From DASUTB01 sp036374835 (GTDB taxonomy: Bacteria > Actinomycetota > Actinomycetes > Jiangellales > Jiangellaceae): DNA of 64,000 nt. The notes under the pieces were generated by a model. It did no database searches, was not told the origin of the DNA, and was given only the letters and a program-made list of their open reading frames with translations. Positions within the stretch are counted from its first letter, which is position 1; every line of letters begins with the position of its first letter. The stretch is from NCBI GenBank assembly GCA_036374835.1, contig DASUTB010000074.1, positions 48,163 to 112,162 of the forward strand, in the 5' to 3' direction. Made by a program: the position numbers and the translations under genes. Below are positions 25,435-33,458 of the stretch, piece by piece.

Positions 25435-27483
25435 GTGACCTCGGCGGATGAGCAGCAGCTGACACTTGTCGGGAAACCGAAGCGTGCCCGCAAGCCGAAG
25501 AGCCAGTCCATCGCCGACGAGCGTCCGGTTGCGCGGGTGTTGCTGGACGTCCCCCTGCCACATCTGGACCGTCCGTTCGACTACCTGGTGCCGGAGTCGA
25601 TGGCCGACGACGCCGTACCCGGCGCGCGGGTTGCCGTAAGGTTCGCCGGGACCGACCATCAGGGCTTCATCCTGGAGCGTGCCCAAGCCAGTGACCACGA
25701 CGGACGGTTGTCCCGGCTGCGCCGGGTGATCTCGCCCGAGCCGGTCCTGTCGCCGCAGATCGCCCAGCTCGCGCGCGCCATCGCGGACAGGTACGCCGGT
25801 ACGGTCGCGGACGTGCTGCGGCTGGCGATTCCGCCCCGCCATGCTCGCGCCGAGGCCGAGTCGTCGCGGCCGGTCGAAACGGAGGGCAACCGGCCACCAA
25901 CAACCGCTGGCCGAACGGCGGCGATGTCCGATGCCGTCGCGGAGAGCTGGGCCGAGCACACCGACGGCGCTGCGCTGGTCAACGCACTGCGCAGGGACGG
26001 AACGCCGCGCGCGGTCTGGAATCCCGGACCCGGCGCGGACTGGCCCAGCTTGATCGCCGAGCTCGTCCGTGCGGCGTCGCACAGCGGACGCGGCAGCCTC
26101 GTGGTGCTTCCCGATGCCCGGGACGTAGCCCGGGTCGATGCCGCGCTGCAGAAGCTGCCCGAGGGGCCGGAACACGTCGTGCTGACCGCCGACCTGGGCC
26201 ACGAGGAGCGCTATCGGCGGTGGCTGGCCGTGCGTCGCGGCGCGGTCCAGGTAGCTGTCGGTACGAGGTCAGCGATGTTTGCGCCGGTGGCCGATCTGGG
26301 TCTGGTCGTCATCTGGGACGACGGCGACGATCTGCATGCCGAGCCGCGTGCCCCATATCCGCACGCGCGCGAGGTGCTCCTGCTGCGAGCGCACCTGATG
26401 GGCACGGCGGCCGTAATCGGCGGATTCGCGAGGACCGCCGAAGCCGAGGCGCTGATCACGTCGGGCTGGGCCCGCCCGGTGACGCCGCCGCGAGCGACCG
26501 TCCGGGCGAACGCACCGGTGGTCCGGGTGAGTGGCGAGGACGAGGAGGCCGCCCGAGACCCGGCCGCCCGCAGTGCCCGCTTGCCCTCCCTGGCGTGGCG
26601 CACGGCGCGCGATGCGCTGACGAGAGGGGCGGTACTCGTACAGGTGCCCCGCACCGGCTACGTGCCCGCCGTGGCGTGCGAGAAGTGCCGCCGGACGGCG
26701 CGCTGCCCGGCATGCAACGGTCCGGTCGCACTGCCACGTGCCGGCAGCGGCCCGCGGTGCGACTGGTGCGGCTCGACGGCCTGGGCGTGCGCACACTGCG
26801 GCCAGACAACGGTGCGTGCCGCCACTGTCGGTGCCGGCCGCACCGCCGAGGAGCTTGGCCGCGCGTTCCCTGGTGTGCCGGTGCGACTCTCGCGGGGGAC
26901 GTCCGTCCTCGCACAGCTGGATGCGACTCCAGCGCTGGTGGTGGCGACGCCGGGCGCTGAACCGGTCGTGCCCGGCGGCTACGCGGCGGCTTTGCTGCTG
27001 GACGCGCGGGCGCAGCTCGCGCGCAGCGACCTGCGTGTCGAAGAGGAGTCGTTGCGGCGATGGTTCGCCGCGGCGACGCTGGTTCGTCCGGCAGCGGACG
27101 GCGGTGAAGTCGTTATCGTGGCCGACGCGTCCGCCCGTCCCGTGCAGGCCCTCGTCCGGTGGGATCCCGGCGGATTCGCGAATCGGGAACTTGCGACGCG
27201 CACCGAACTGCGCTTCCCACCGGGCGCCCGCGTGGCCGAGCTCACCGGAACGGCAGACGATGTGGCCGACGTCCTCGACCTCGCCGAACTGCCCCAGGGT
27301 GCCGAGGTGCTAGGCCCGGTGCCGGTGGACGGCGAGGACGCGAAGGTGCGCACGATCGTTCGGGTGCCACGCCGGCTCGGTGGCGAGCTTGCTGCGGCGC
27401 TCAAGGCCGCGCAGGGCGTCCGCTCGGCCAAGCGCTCCGGCAAGGCGGTGCGGATCAGGATCGACCCCGTCGAGCTCGGTTAG
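25435..27483 (+). CDS. priA: PriA-like primosomal protein N' (degenerate helicase)
   Basis: Replication-restart primosome protein. The DNA-binding N-terminus (VARVLLDVPLPHLDRPFDYLVPE) and the zinc region with four CxxC pairs (CEKC, CPAC, CDWC, CAHC) are present. The helicase core lacks a Walker A GKT (residues around NPGPGADW replace it) and the DEAH box is WDDGDDLH, so ATPase activity is probably lost, as known for other actinobacterial PriA proteins. GTG 25435 is chosen as start; GTG 25405 would add ten residues without similarity. 682 aa. Confidence 0.92.
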   Translation: MTSADEQQLTLVGKPKRARKPKSQSIADERPVARVLLDVPLPHLDRPFDYLVPESMADDAVPGARVAVRFAGTDHQGFILERAQASDHDGRLSRLRRVISPEPVLSPQIAQLARAIADRYAGTVADVLRLAIPPRHARAEAESSRPVETEGNRPPTTAGRTAAMSDAVAESWAEHTDGAALVNALRRDGTPRAVWNPGPGADWPSLIAELVRAASHSGRGSLVVLPDARDVARVDAALQKLPEGPEHVVLTADLGHEERYRRWLAVRRGAVQVAVGTRSAMFAPVADLGLVVIWDDGDDLHAEPRAPYPHAREVLLLRAHLMGTAAVIGGFARTAEAEALITSGWARPVTPPRATVRANAPVVRVSGEDEEAARDPAARSARLPSLAWRTARDALTRGAVLVQVPRTGYVPAVACEKCRRTARCPACNGPVALPRAGSGPRCDWCGSTAWACAHCGQTTVRAATVGAGRTAEELGRAFPGVPVRLSRGTSVLAQLDATPALVVATPGAEPVVPGGYAAALLLDARAQLARSDLRVEEESLRRWFAAATLVRPAADGGEVVIVADASARPVQALVRWDPGGFANRELATRTELRFPPGARVAELTGTADDVADVLDLAELPQGAEVLGPVPVDGEDAKVRTIVRVPRRLGGELAAALKAAQGVRSAKRSGKAVRIRIDPVELG

Positions 27484-27501
27484 CCATACGTCACTGCGGT
27501 C

Positions 27502-27942
27502 TCACATCGGCGCGAAGCCGATCTGCTCGGCGACGGCGCGCTGTGCATAATCGCGTGACGCGAACGCCAACTGTTCGTTGTCTCCTGCCAGTGGTCGCGC
27601 GGACAGATCGGCAACCGCGAGATGCATCGCGTCGAGAGTGCGCAGCCCGTGGTGACGCACGATCGAAAGTGCTGCGTTCTCCATCAGCTGTTGATCCGCG
27701 GTTATTACCGTGATCGGACCATCGGCGGAAAGGTCCGCGTCGAGTGCGAGCAGCAAGCCGTCAAGATCACCAATACGCCCACCACTGGCTGCCCGCACGA
27801 GCGCCGACGTCACATCCAGCAGGGTAAGCGTCGACGTGACGAGTAGATGCTCACTGTCGAGGAGCGCCACTGCTTCGCGGTGACCGGCTTCATCCTGGAG
27901 ATACGCTCTGGCGAGAAATGACGAGTCAACGTAGACAAGCAC
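27502..27942 (-). CDS. PIN-domain toxin (VapC-like)
   Basis: Putative ribonuclease toxin, 146 aa. The PIN acidic residues are in place: VDSSFLARAYL (first Asp), the TSTLTLLDVTSAL Glu/Asp helix region, LDAMHLAVAD (third acidic) and the terminal AFASRD Asp. GTG start two bases after the stop of the RHH antitoxin gene, so the two form one operon on the reverse strand. The likely action is cleavage of tRNA or rRNA, by family; the target cannot be predicted. Confidence 0.85.
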   Translation of the reverse strand: MLVYVDSSFLARAYLQDEAGHREAVALLDSEHLLVTSTLTLLDVTSALVRAASGGRIGDLDGLLLALDADLSADGPITVITADQQLMENAALSIVRHHGLRTLDAMHLAVADLSARPLAGDNEQLAFASRDYAQRAVAEQIGFAPM

Positions 27943-27944
27943 GT

Positions 27945-28232
27945 CTACCGGCCATCGGCGAGAAGTTCATCCAATACTGAGCCTGCACCTCGAGTCGAGG
28001 CGATCGCGGCAGCTCGCCGCTCTGGCGGGATCGACACACGGGGACGGTCGACGAGAACGCCGAGGTTACGGGCCTTCTCGCGCAGCGCGGTCAGCCTGTT
28101 GTCCTCGGCCGCAGGTATCACATCGTTGAGAATCTGATTCGCGAGAGCGTTCACCGACGTTCCCCTCTCGCGAGCGGCCCTAGCCAACCGTCCGTGTAGA
28201 TCATCCGGAACTCGCAACAGCATCTGCTTCAC
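27945..28232 (-). CDS. Ribbon-helix-helix antitoxin (FitA/VapB-like)
   Basis: Antitoxin partner of the PIN protein. The core MLLRVPDDLHGRLARAARERG with TSVNALANQIL is a typical Arc/MetJ ribbon-helix-helix, and the C-terminal half should wrap the toxin. The GTG at 28232 lies 7 bases after a TATCAT box, supporting a leaderless start; ATG 28223 is an alternative. Both genes probably share one autoregulated promoter. Confidence 0.8.
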   Translation of the reverse strand: MKQMLLRVPDDLHGRLARAARERGTSVNALANQILNDVIPAAEDNRLTALREKARNLGVLVDRPRVSIPPERRAAAIASTRGAGSVLDELLADGR

Positions 28233-28280
28233 ACAGGCGATGATATCACCCATTGCTCCTAAGTGATAGCATCTTGCCGA

Positions 28281-28877
28281 TCAGTCGTCGAGGCCTCGGG
28301 CGACCAGCGCTTCGCCGAGCGCGTCCGAGTAGCGTAGCGACCGCACGACGAGTGGGACGCCGTAGGCACGGACGTCCGTCCCGGCGCCCCGGGCGCGTTG
28401 TGCGTCCCTTACGTCGGTCGCCAGGCCGGCCACAACCGGTATGGCGCGCAGCGTCAGCGCGAACACGAGGGCAACGCGTTCGGCGTCCACCCGCGGCACC
28501 CGCCGAAGCCCCCGCTCGATCACGTCGAGTATGTCCGAAGTTCGTGTGGTCAGGGTCAGCAGGCTCGCCAGGGCCACGGTGACGACCAACTTGCCGGTGA
28601 CGAGAGTGGCGGTCTCCCAATCGCGGGTCAGGCCCTGGAAGAGCACCAGGATGAGCAAGATCCAGCGCAGTGGCTTGACTTGGTGCCAGAGCGTCGCGGG
28701 GCTGAACCCGGCCGACCGGAACAATGCGGCGACCATGATCGCCGACGCTCCGATCAGCCATGCCGACGGGATGGCGACGACGGCGATCGCCAGTACCGGG
28801 AGCGCGCCGAGCTTCGCGCCCGCAGGCACATGGTGTAACCAGGACGATCCCTGTCCGGTGTTGACGAGATCGATCAT
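28281..28877 (-). CDS. bioN: ECF transporter T component, biotin type (BioN)
   Basis: Transmembrane coupling protein of an energy-coupling-factor transporter. The 198-aa protein has five or so hydrophobic segments and the coupling-helix motifs ARG: QRARGA and VARGL at the C-terminus. ATG 28877 (MIDLVNTGQGSSWLHHVPAGAKL) is chosen because upstream codons run into a repeat. It is the third gene of the bioY-bioM-bioN set, separated from bioM by a 70-bp repeat element that also holds the bioM stop codon. Confidence 0.9.
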   Translation of the reverse strand: MIDLVNTGQGSSWLHHVPAGAKLGALPVLAIAVVAIPSAWLIGASAIMVAALFRSAGFSPATLWHQVKPLRWILLILVLFQGLTRDWETATLVTGKLVVTVALASLLTLTTRTSDILDVIERGLRRVPRVDAERVALVFALTLRAIPVVAGLATDVRDAQRARGAGTDVRAYGVPLVVRSLRYSDALGEALVARGLDD

Positions 28878-28884
28878 TTGCTCG

Positions 28885-28953
28885 GCCTGTCGAGGCTTTG
28901 CGGGGCTTGTAGCCCGCGTAAAGCCGGGGAATGCCGGCTTAACGTGATCATTC
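28885..28953 (-). repeat. About 70-bp 3'-end repeat, subfamily B copy 2, inside the bio operon
   Basis: On the reverse strand it begins GAATGATCACGTTAAGCC, whose TGA is the bioM stop codon, then forms AAGCCGG/CCGGCTT and GCGGG/CCCGC hairpins and ends just before the bioN start. About three quarters identical by eye to the copy at 58467–58536, with a C:G to T:A covariation in the first stem. Confidence 0.7.
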
Positions 28954-29625
28954 TTCGACCAGCGAGCGGTAGTACGCGACGGCCGGCGCGGGCGCGTCGT
29001 CGGCGGCGAGCCGTCCCTCGTGGAACAGCAGAACACGGTCGTAGCCGGCGACCGAGTCGAGATCGTGCGTCACCATGATGACCTGCTGGGGGAGTGCGTC
29101 GAGCATGGCGAGCACCCGCCGGGTGTTCGGCAGATCGAGCAACGTGGTCGGCTCGTCGCACACGAGGATCCGAGGTTCGGTGATCAGCACCGACGTGATC
29201 GCCAGCAGCTGCTTCTGGCCGCCGGATAGCAGATGCGCCGGGTGATCGGCGTGATCGCCGAGGCCGACGCCGGCAAGGGCGTCCGCGACGAGGCGGCCCA
29301 CCTTGTCCTTCCCGAGCCGGTGTTTGCGTAGCCCGAACGCGACGTCCTCGGCAACGGTCGGCATCACGATCTGCGCGTCCGGATCGGTGAAGACGAACCC
29401 GACCTCTCGGCGTACCGCGCCCGCGTCCGTCGCCGTCGTCACGCCGTTGACCGACACCGTGCCCTCGTCCGGCAGCACGAGGCCGTTCAGCAGCCTGGCG
29501 AAGGTGGACTTTCCGGATCCGTTGGCGCCGATGATGCCGATCCTGCGCTCGGTGAGCGTGACGCTGACCGAGCGCAGGACGACGCGTTCGCCGAACGCGT
29601 GCGTGACATCGTCGACGCGGATCAA
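28948..29625 (-). CDS. bioM: ECF transporter ATPase, biotin type (BioM)
   Basis: ATP-binding subunit that powers biotin uptake with BioN and BioY. Walker A is GANGSGKST at about residues 33–41, the signature LSGGQKQ, Walker B ILVCDEPT and the switch His in VTHDLDS. 225 aa. The start overlaps the bioY stop (ATGA). The last two codons and stop (GAA GAA TGA) run into the 3'-end repeat, so Glu plus stop are supplied by the element. Confidence 0.93.
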   Translation of the reverse strand: MIRVDDVTHAFGERVVLRSVSVTLTERRIGIIGANGSGKSTFARLLNGLVLPDEGTVSVNGVTTATDAGAVRREVGFVFTDPDAQIVMPTVAEDVAFGLRKHRLGKDKVGRLVADALAGVGLGDHADHPAHLLSGGQKQLLAITSVLITEPRILVCDEPTTLLDLPNTRRVLAMLDALPQQVIMVTHDLDSVAGYDRVLLFHEGRLAADDAPAPAVAYYRSLVEE

Positions 29626-30263
29626 GCGGCGGTCTTCTTCCTCGCCCGACCGTCGGCCAGGGCCGGGTAGGCGCGGTAGACGCCGACCGCGATGTACGTG
29701 GCCAGTGCTGCCTTGATCAGGTCACCCGGCACGAACGCGACCGCACCGGTGGTGATCGCCTCTTCGGCCGTTAGGCCGAGTCGCCACGCTAGCCAGGGCA
29801 CACCGATCAGGTAGACGACTGCGATGCCGCCCGCCACGCAGGCGCTGAACGCAATGGCCGGTGAAAGCGTGCGAAAACGGGCGGTGAGCAGTCCGATGAC
29901 GAATGCAGCGATAGGGAAGGCGAGGATGAATCCACCTGTCGGGCCGCTGATCACACCCGCACCGGCTGCCGCGTTGGCGAAGATGGGCAGGCCCGCAGCG
30001 CCGAGCGCCACATACACCAGCATCGCGAGCGCTCCTCGGAGCGGGCCGAGAATCAGGCCGGCCAGCATGACGCCGAGGGTCTGACCGGTGATCGGCACCG
30101 CATTGCCGAACAGGTGGATCGACGCCTGGGCCAGCACGGCGGTGAGCGCGGCGAAGACAGGTATACGCGCCATGTCGGCGACCGTCAGCGGACGGAGGTC
30201 GAGTACCTCGCGGAAACGGGTGCCGATCGTCACGGCCTGGGCGGGGGAGTTCTGCGTACTCAT
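29622..30263 (-). CDS. bioY: Biotin transporter substrate-binding S component BioY
   Basis: Integral membrane biotin-binding protein. The 213-aa product, starting at MSTQNSPAQAV, has six hydrophobic segments and the family motifs NAVPITGQTLGVMLAGLILGPLRGA and GPTGGFILAFPIAAFVIG. First gene of bioY-M-N on the reverse strand. No biotin synthesis gene is seen in the window, so the cell may rely partly on uptake. The region ahead of it holds a TGTTCGAACA palindrome and the 58-bp TGATCATG palindrome, candidate operators. Confidence 0.95.
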   Translation of the reverse strand: MSTQNSPAQAVTIGTRFREVLDLRPLTVADMARIPVFAALTAVLAQASIHLFGNAVPITGQTLGVMLAGLILGPLRGALAMLVYVALGAAGLPIFANAAAGAGVISGPTGGFILAFPIAAFVIGLLTARFRTLSPAIAFSACVAGGIAVVYLIGVPWLAWRLGLTAEEAITTGAVAFVPGDLIKAALATYIAVGVYRAYPALADGRARKKTAA

Positions 30264-30335
30264 CACGGCAACCAACGGTAGTGCGGCACGTGAAGTGCGT
30301 CCGGGCGGCGTGTGACAACATCTGCGGCCGTTCGT

Positions 30336-30345
30336 TGTTCGAACA
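30336..30345. promoter_or_regulatory. TGTTCGAACA palindrome upstream of bioY
   Basis: A perfect 10-bp palindrome 73 bases upstream of the bioY start. An identical copy lies at 30511–30520 upstream of the ABC-F gene. It may be a binding site for a shared regulator; no family is recognised. Confidence 0.35.
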
Positions 30346-30347
30346 CT

Positions 30348-30405
30348 CCCATGATCATGTTCAATCAACCCACATAATCCAGGGTCGATTGAACATGATC
30401 ACGGG
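30348..30405. repeat. Palindrome with TGATCATGTTCAATC arms, bioY/ABC-F divergent region
   Basis: Arms TGATCATGTTCAATC (30352–30366) and its complement (30387–30401) are perfect, with CCC/GGG pairing outside a single mismatch; the loop is 20 bases. The same 15-nt arms recur in the divergent gap at 59575–59637. Confidence 0.75.
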
Positions 30406-30455
30406 ATCCCGGTGTGCGCGCGGTAAACGGATGTGATCACCGGGTCGGTACCACG

Positions 30456-30488
30456 TAGACTTGAGCCATGATGCCCGTGTCGGACTGA
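30456..30488 (+). CDS. Possible leaderless leader peptide of the ABC-F gene
   Basis: TAGACT (30456–30461) is followed 6 bases later by ATGATG at 30468, opening a six-codon frame (MMPVSD, stop 30486–30488). The ABC-F start is 57 bases further, after GGAGAAA. Short leader peptides that sense antibiotic-stalled ribosomes are known to control ABC-F resistance genes in other bacteria; that role here is inference. The interval given includes the -10 box. Confidence 0.35.
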
Positions 30489-30510
30489 TAACGCGTTGTC
30501 CACTCGCGTC

Positions 30511-30520
30511 TGTTCGAACA
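30511..30520. promoter_or_regulatory. Second TGTTCGAACA palindrome, ABC-F leader
   Basis: Identical to the site at 30336–30345 and located between the proposed leader peptide and the ABC-F start codon, downstream of the apparent promoter. In that position it could act as an operator roadblock or RNA element. Confidence 0.35.
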
Positions 30521-30545
30521 CCACCGCCACGGAGAAATCCACCGA

Positions 30546-32144
30546 ATGATCACCGCAACCAGGCTCGACGTGCGAGCCGGCGCTCAAATCCTGCTCACCG
30601 ACGCCAGCCTGCAGATCGCACGCGGCGACAAGGTGGGACTTGTCGGCCGCAACGGTGCGGGTAAGACCACCCTGACTCGCATCCTGGCCGGCGAAGGTGA
30701 GCCGCACTCCGGCACGGTGACCAGGACCGGCCCGGTGGGCTACCTGCCGCAGGATCCGCGTGCCGCCGATCCGGCGGAGATCGCCCGGGACCGGATCCTC
30801 GGCGCCCGCGGGCTCGATCGGATCATGGCCGGGCTGCGCAAGGCGGAGAAGGACATCAGCTCCACCGATCCGGACACGCACGAGCGCGGCCTGGCCCGTT
30901 ACTCGCGCCTGGAGACCGAGTTCCTTGCCCGGGGCGGATATGCGGCCGAGAGCGAGGCCGCGTCGATGGCGGCGAGCCTCGGCCTGCCCGGGCACACGCT
31001 GGACCAGCCGCTCGGGACGTTGTCCGGCGGGCAACGGCGCCGGATCGAGCTGGCCCGGATTCTGTTCTCCGAGTCCGAGACCCTGCTGCTGGACGAGCCG
31101 ACGAACCACCTCGACAGCGACTCGATCCTGTGGCTGCGCGATTTCCTGCGCTCGTTCTCGGGCGGCCTCGTGGTGATCAGCCACGACGTGGCGCTGCTGG
31201 ACAAGACGGTCAACAAGATCTTCCATCTGGACGCGACACGTACCGCGCTGGACGTCTACAACCTCGGCTGGAAGGCGTACCTGGAACAACGCGAAGCGGA
31301 CGAGCGCCGCCGGCGCCGCGAGCGGGCCAACGCGGAGAAGAAGGCGTCCGCGCTCAAGGCGCAGGCCGACCGGATGCGATACAAGGCGACGAAGGCGACA
31401 GCAGCCCAGAATATGGAGCGTCGGGCCGATCGCCTGCTCGCCGGCCTCGAGGACCGGCGCCGCAGCGACAAGGTCGCCAAGCTACGGTTCCCGGAGCCGG
31501 CGCCATGCGGCAAGACGCCGCTGCGCGCGACTGGATTGTCCAAGTCGTACGGATCGCTGGAGGTTTTCACCGATGTCGATCTGGCGGTGGACCGGGGGAG
31601 CCGGATCGTGGTGCTCGGCCTGAATGGGGCCGGCAAGACGACCCTGCTGCGGCTGCTCAGCGGTCAGGAGCCGCCGGACACCGGCACGATCGAACCGGGT
31701 CACGGGCTGCGGCTCGGGTATTACGCACAGGAGCACGAGACCCTCGACCCGCAGCGGTCCGTCCTCGCGAACCTGCGGTCACAGGCTCCCGACCTGCCCG
31801 AGACTGAGGCGCGCCGCATCCTGGGCTCGTTCCTGTTCTCCGGTGACGCGGTGGACAAGCCCGCCGCCGTGCTCTCCGGCGGCGAGAAGACCCGACTGGC
31901 GCTGGCCTGCCTGGTGGTTTCGAGCGCCAACGTGCTGTTGCTCGACGAGCCGACGAACAACCTCGATCCGGCATCCCGGGATGAGGTGCTCGGTGCGCTG
32001 CGAACGTTTACTGGAGCCATCGTCCTTGTGACTCATGACCAGGGGGCGGTTGAAGCGCTTGATCCAGAGCGTGTCATCCTGCTACCTGATGGCATGGAAG
32101 ACCTCTGGAACGAGGAGTACGCTGACTTGATCGAGTTGGCCTAG
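30546..32144 (+). CDS. ABC-F family ATPase (ribosome-associated, Rv1473-like)
   Basis: Soluble protein with two ABC domains and no membrane part. Domain 1 has GRNGAGKTT (about residue 37), LSGGQRRR and LLLDEPTNHLD; domain 2 has GLNGAGKTT, LSGGEKTR and LLLDEPTNNLD. Between them a long basic coiled linker (RREADERRRRRERANAEKK) carries the PtIM-type interdomain arm that enters the ribosome. ABC-F proteins act in translation and several give protection against macrolides, lincosamides or related drugs. The pairing with a 71-aa HTH protein behind it matches Rv1473–Rv1473A of M. tuberculosis. 532 aa. Confidence 0.92.
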   Translation: MITATRLDVRAGAQILLTDASLQIARGDKVGLVGRNGAGKTTLTRILAGEGEPHSGTVTRTGPVGYLPQDPRAADPAEIARDRILGARGLDRIMAGLRKAEKDISSTDPDTHERGLARYSRLETEFLARGGYAAESEAASMAASLGLPGHTLDQPLGTLSGGQRRRIELARILFSESETLLLDEPTNHLDSDSILWLRDFLRSFSGGLVVISHDVALLDKTVNKIFHLDATRTALDVYNLGWKAYLEQREADERRRRRERANAEKKASALKAQADRMRYKATKATAAQNMERRADRLLAGLEDRRRSDKVAKLRFPEPAPCGKTPLRATGLSKSYGSLEVFTDVDLAVDRGSRIVVLGLNGAGKTTLLRLLSGQEPPDTGTIEPGHGLRLGYYAQEHETLDPQRSVLANLRSQAPDLPETEARRILGSFLFSGDAVDKPAAVLSGGEKTRLALACLVVSSANVLLLDEPTNNLDPASRDEVLGALRTFTGAIVLVTHDQGAVEALDPERVILLPDGMEDLWNEEYADLIELA

Positions 32145-32249
32145 CGGACGGATCCGGACTCGGATATTGCATTCGAGTGGCGAAATCCGCTAGGGGGGTG
32201 GATCATGGTCGGCAGCCCAACAGTAAAACACGAGTGAACGGGAGGACGC

Positions 32250-32465
32250 GTGGCCGAGAAGCTAGCGAAGGGCGCGCGGATCAGCGGCGGCCAGCGAGAC
32301 AAGCTGGCCGGCGATCTGAGGAAGAAGTACGAAACCGGTAAGAGCATCCGAGACCTCGCAGGGGAGACCGGGCGTTCTTACGGCTTCGTGCACCGGTTGC
32401 TGTCCGAGTCCGGAGTAGAGCTCCGTGGCCGTGGCGGCGCGACGCGCGGCAAGAAGAAGAGGTAG
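32250..32465 (+). CDS. Small helix-turn-helix protein (Rv1473A-like)
   Basis: A 71-aa basic protein with one HTH (KKYETGKSIRDLAGETGRSYGFVHRLLSESGV) and a lysine-rich tail (RGKKKR). Homologues sit next to ABC-F genes in mycobacteria and streptomycetes and are annotated as possible regulators. GTG start with GGGAGG upstream. Probably transcribed separately, 105 bases after the ABC-F stop. Confidence 0.85.
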   Translation: MAEKLAKGARISGGQRDKLAGDLRKKYETGKSIRDLAGETGRSYGFVHRLLSESGVELRGRGGATRGKKKR

Positions 32466-32466
32466 G

Positions 32467-33279
32467 TCAGTCCGGCGAGTCGTTCCGCTGGAGTTGGCTG
32501 GACTCCACGGATCGACCGGTTGACACCTTCGATTCGGCCCGGATCAGTACGATGAACCCGCCTACGCCGATGGTTGCGAAAAGGAACCATTGCACGGCGT
32601 AGGACAGGTGTGGTCCGGCTTCGGTCGTCGGATCGGGCAGTCGCTGCAGCGGTTGGTCCGGCGGCGGAGATTCGTCGCCGACCGCCAGCCAACCCTGGTA
32701 CATCGGTAGCTGCCATTCATCGGCGAGAGCGGCGATGTCGAGATTTCGGATGGCACCGTCGTTCACGTCGCCACCGAGTCCGCGCCCGCTCTCGCCGGGG
32801 CGTAGCCGGCCGGTGACGGTTACCTGCCCTTCGGGCGGGCCCGGAATAGCGACGTCGTCGGTTCCGGGAGCGAACCCGCGGTCGACGAGAATGGCCGTCC
32901 CGTCCGCGGTGACGAGTGGAACGATGGAGTGAACGCCTCGTTCGCCGCTGATCGGTCGAAGGCGGAGCCGGAGTTGCCGGTCGGTGTCATACGTGCCCTG
33001 GACGGTGACCTGGCGCCACTCGAGGCCGCCGGTGACGGTGTCGTCCGGCGCGAGGAGGCGGTTGATCGGAACCGGCGCGGCGTCCGCGTTTGCCTCGATG
33101 ACGGCGTTACGGGCGGCCCGCTGCTCGTTGCGGTCGAGTTGCCACAAGCCGAGCAGCACGCATGCGGTCGCGAGGAGCAGGCCCGCCACGAACCGAACCA
33201 GCCAGCGACGGGTGAAGAACAACCGGAACGGGCTTCGAGTCTGCTCAGCCGTCAGCCGGTCCTCGTGTTGGTCGACCAC
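32467..33279 (-). CDS. SURF1-family cytochrome oxidase biogenesis protein
   Basis: Membrane protein linked to assembly of heme-copper oxidase. Two membrane helices flank the domain: FVAGLLLATACVLLGLWQL near residue 33 and SYAVQWFLFATIGVGGFIVL near 225, with the typical motifs LGLWQLDRNEQR, ILVDRGF and YAVQWF. 270 aa. Stops convergently one base from the HTH gene stop. Confidence 0.9.
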   Translation of the reverse strand: MVDQHEDRLTAEQTRSPFRLFFTRRWLVRFVAGLLLATACVLLGLWQLDRNEQRAARNAVIEANADAAPVPINRLLAPDDTVTGGLEWRQVTVQGTYDTDRQLRLRLRPISGERGVHSIVPLVTADGTAILVDRGFAPGTDDVAIPGPPEGQVTVTGRLRPGESGRGLGGDVNDGAIRNLDIAALADEWQLPMYQGWLAVGDESPPPDQPLQRLPDPTTEAGPHLSYAVQWFLFATIGVGGFIVLIRAESKVSTGRSVESSQLQRNDSPD

Positions 33280-33367
33280 GTGGCGAGCTTACCGAGAAGC
33301 GATGGGTGCGCTCGCGCCCGTACGTTCATGGACGATCGGCGGCGGATCCGAGGCGGCCCCGGAAAGG

Positions 33368-33409
33368 GACGCCGCCGGGTAGCCACGGGGGAAGCCACCC
33401 GGCGGCGTC
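33368..33409. terminator. Strong GC-rich hairpin between DUF3099 gene and SURF1
   Basis: GACGCCGCCGGGT (33368–33380) pairs perfectly with ACCCGGCGGCGTC (33397–33409) around a 16-base loop. On the reverse strand it lies 50 bases beyond the DUF3099 stop, a fitting site for termination, although no U-tract follows, as is common in actinobacteria. Confidence 0.5.
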
Positions 33410-33458
33410 ATCGCGACGCGCACCGACGGGGGAATACGGAACGCGTGCGGTCGGAGTA

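Noticed and set aside
27502..28253. Genomic island anchored by the toxin-antitoxin genes
   Set aside because: No integrase, att repeats or tRNA is adjacent, and base composition and flanking housekeeping genes look ordinary.
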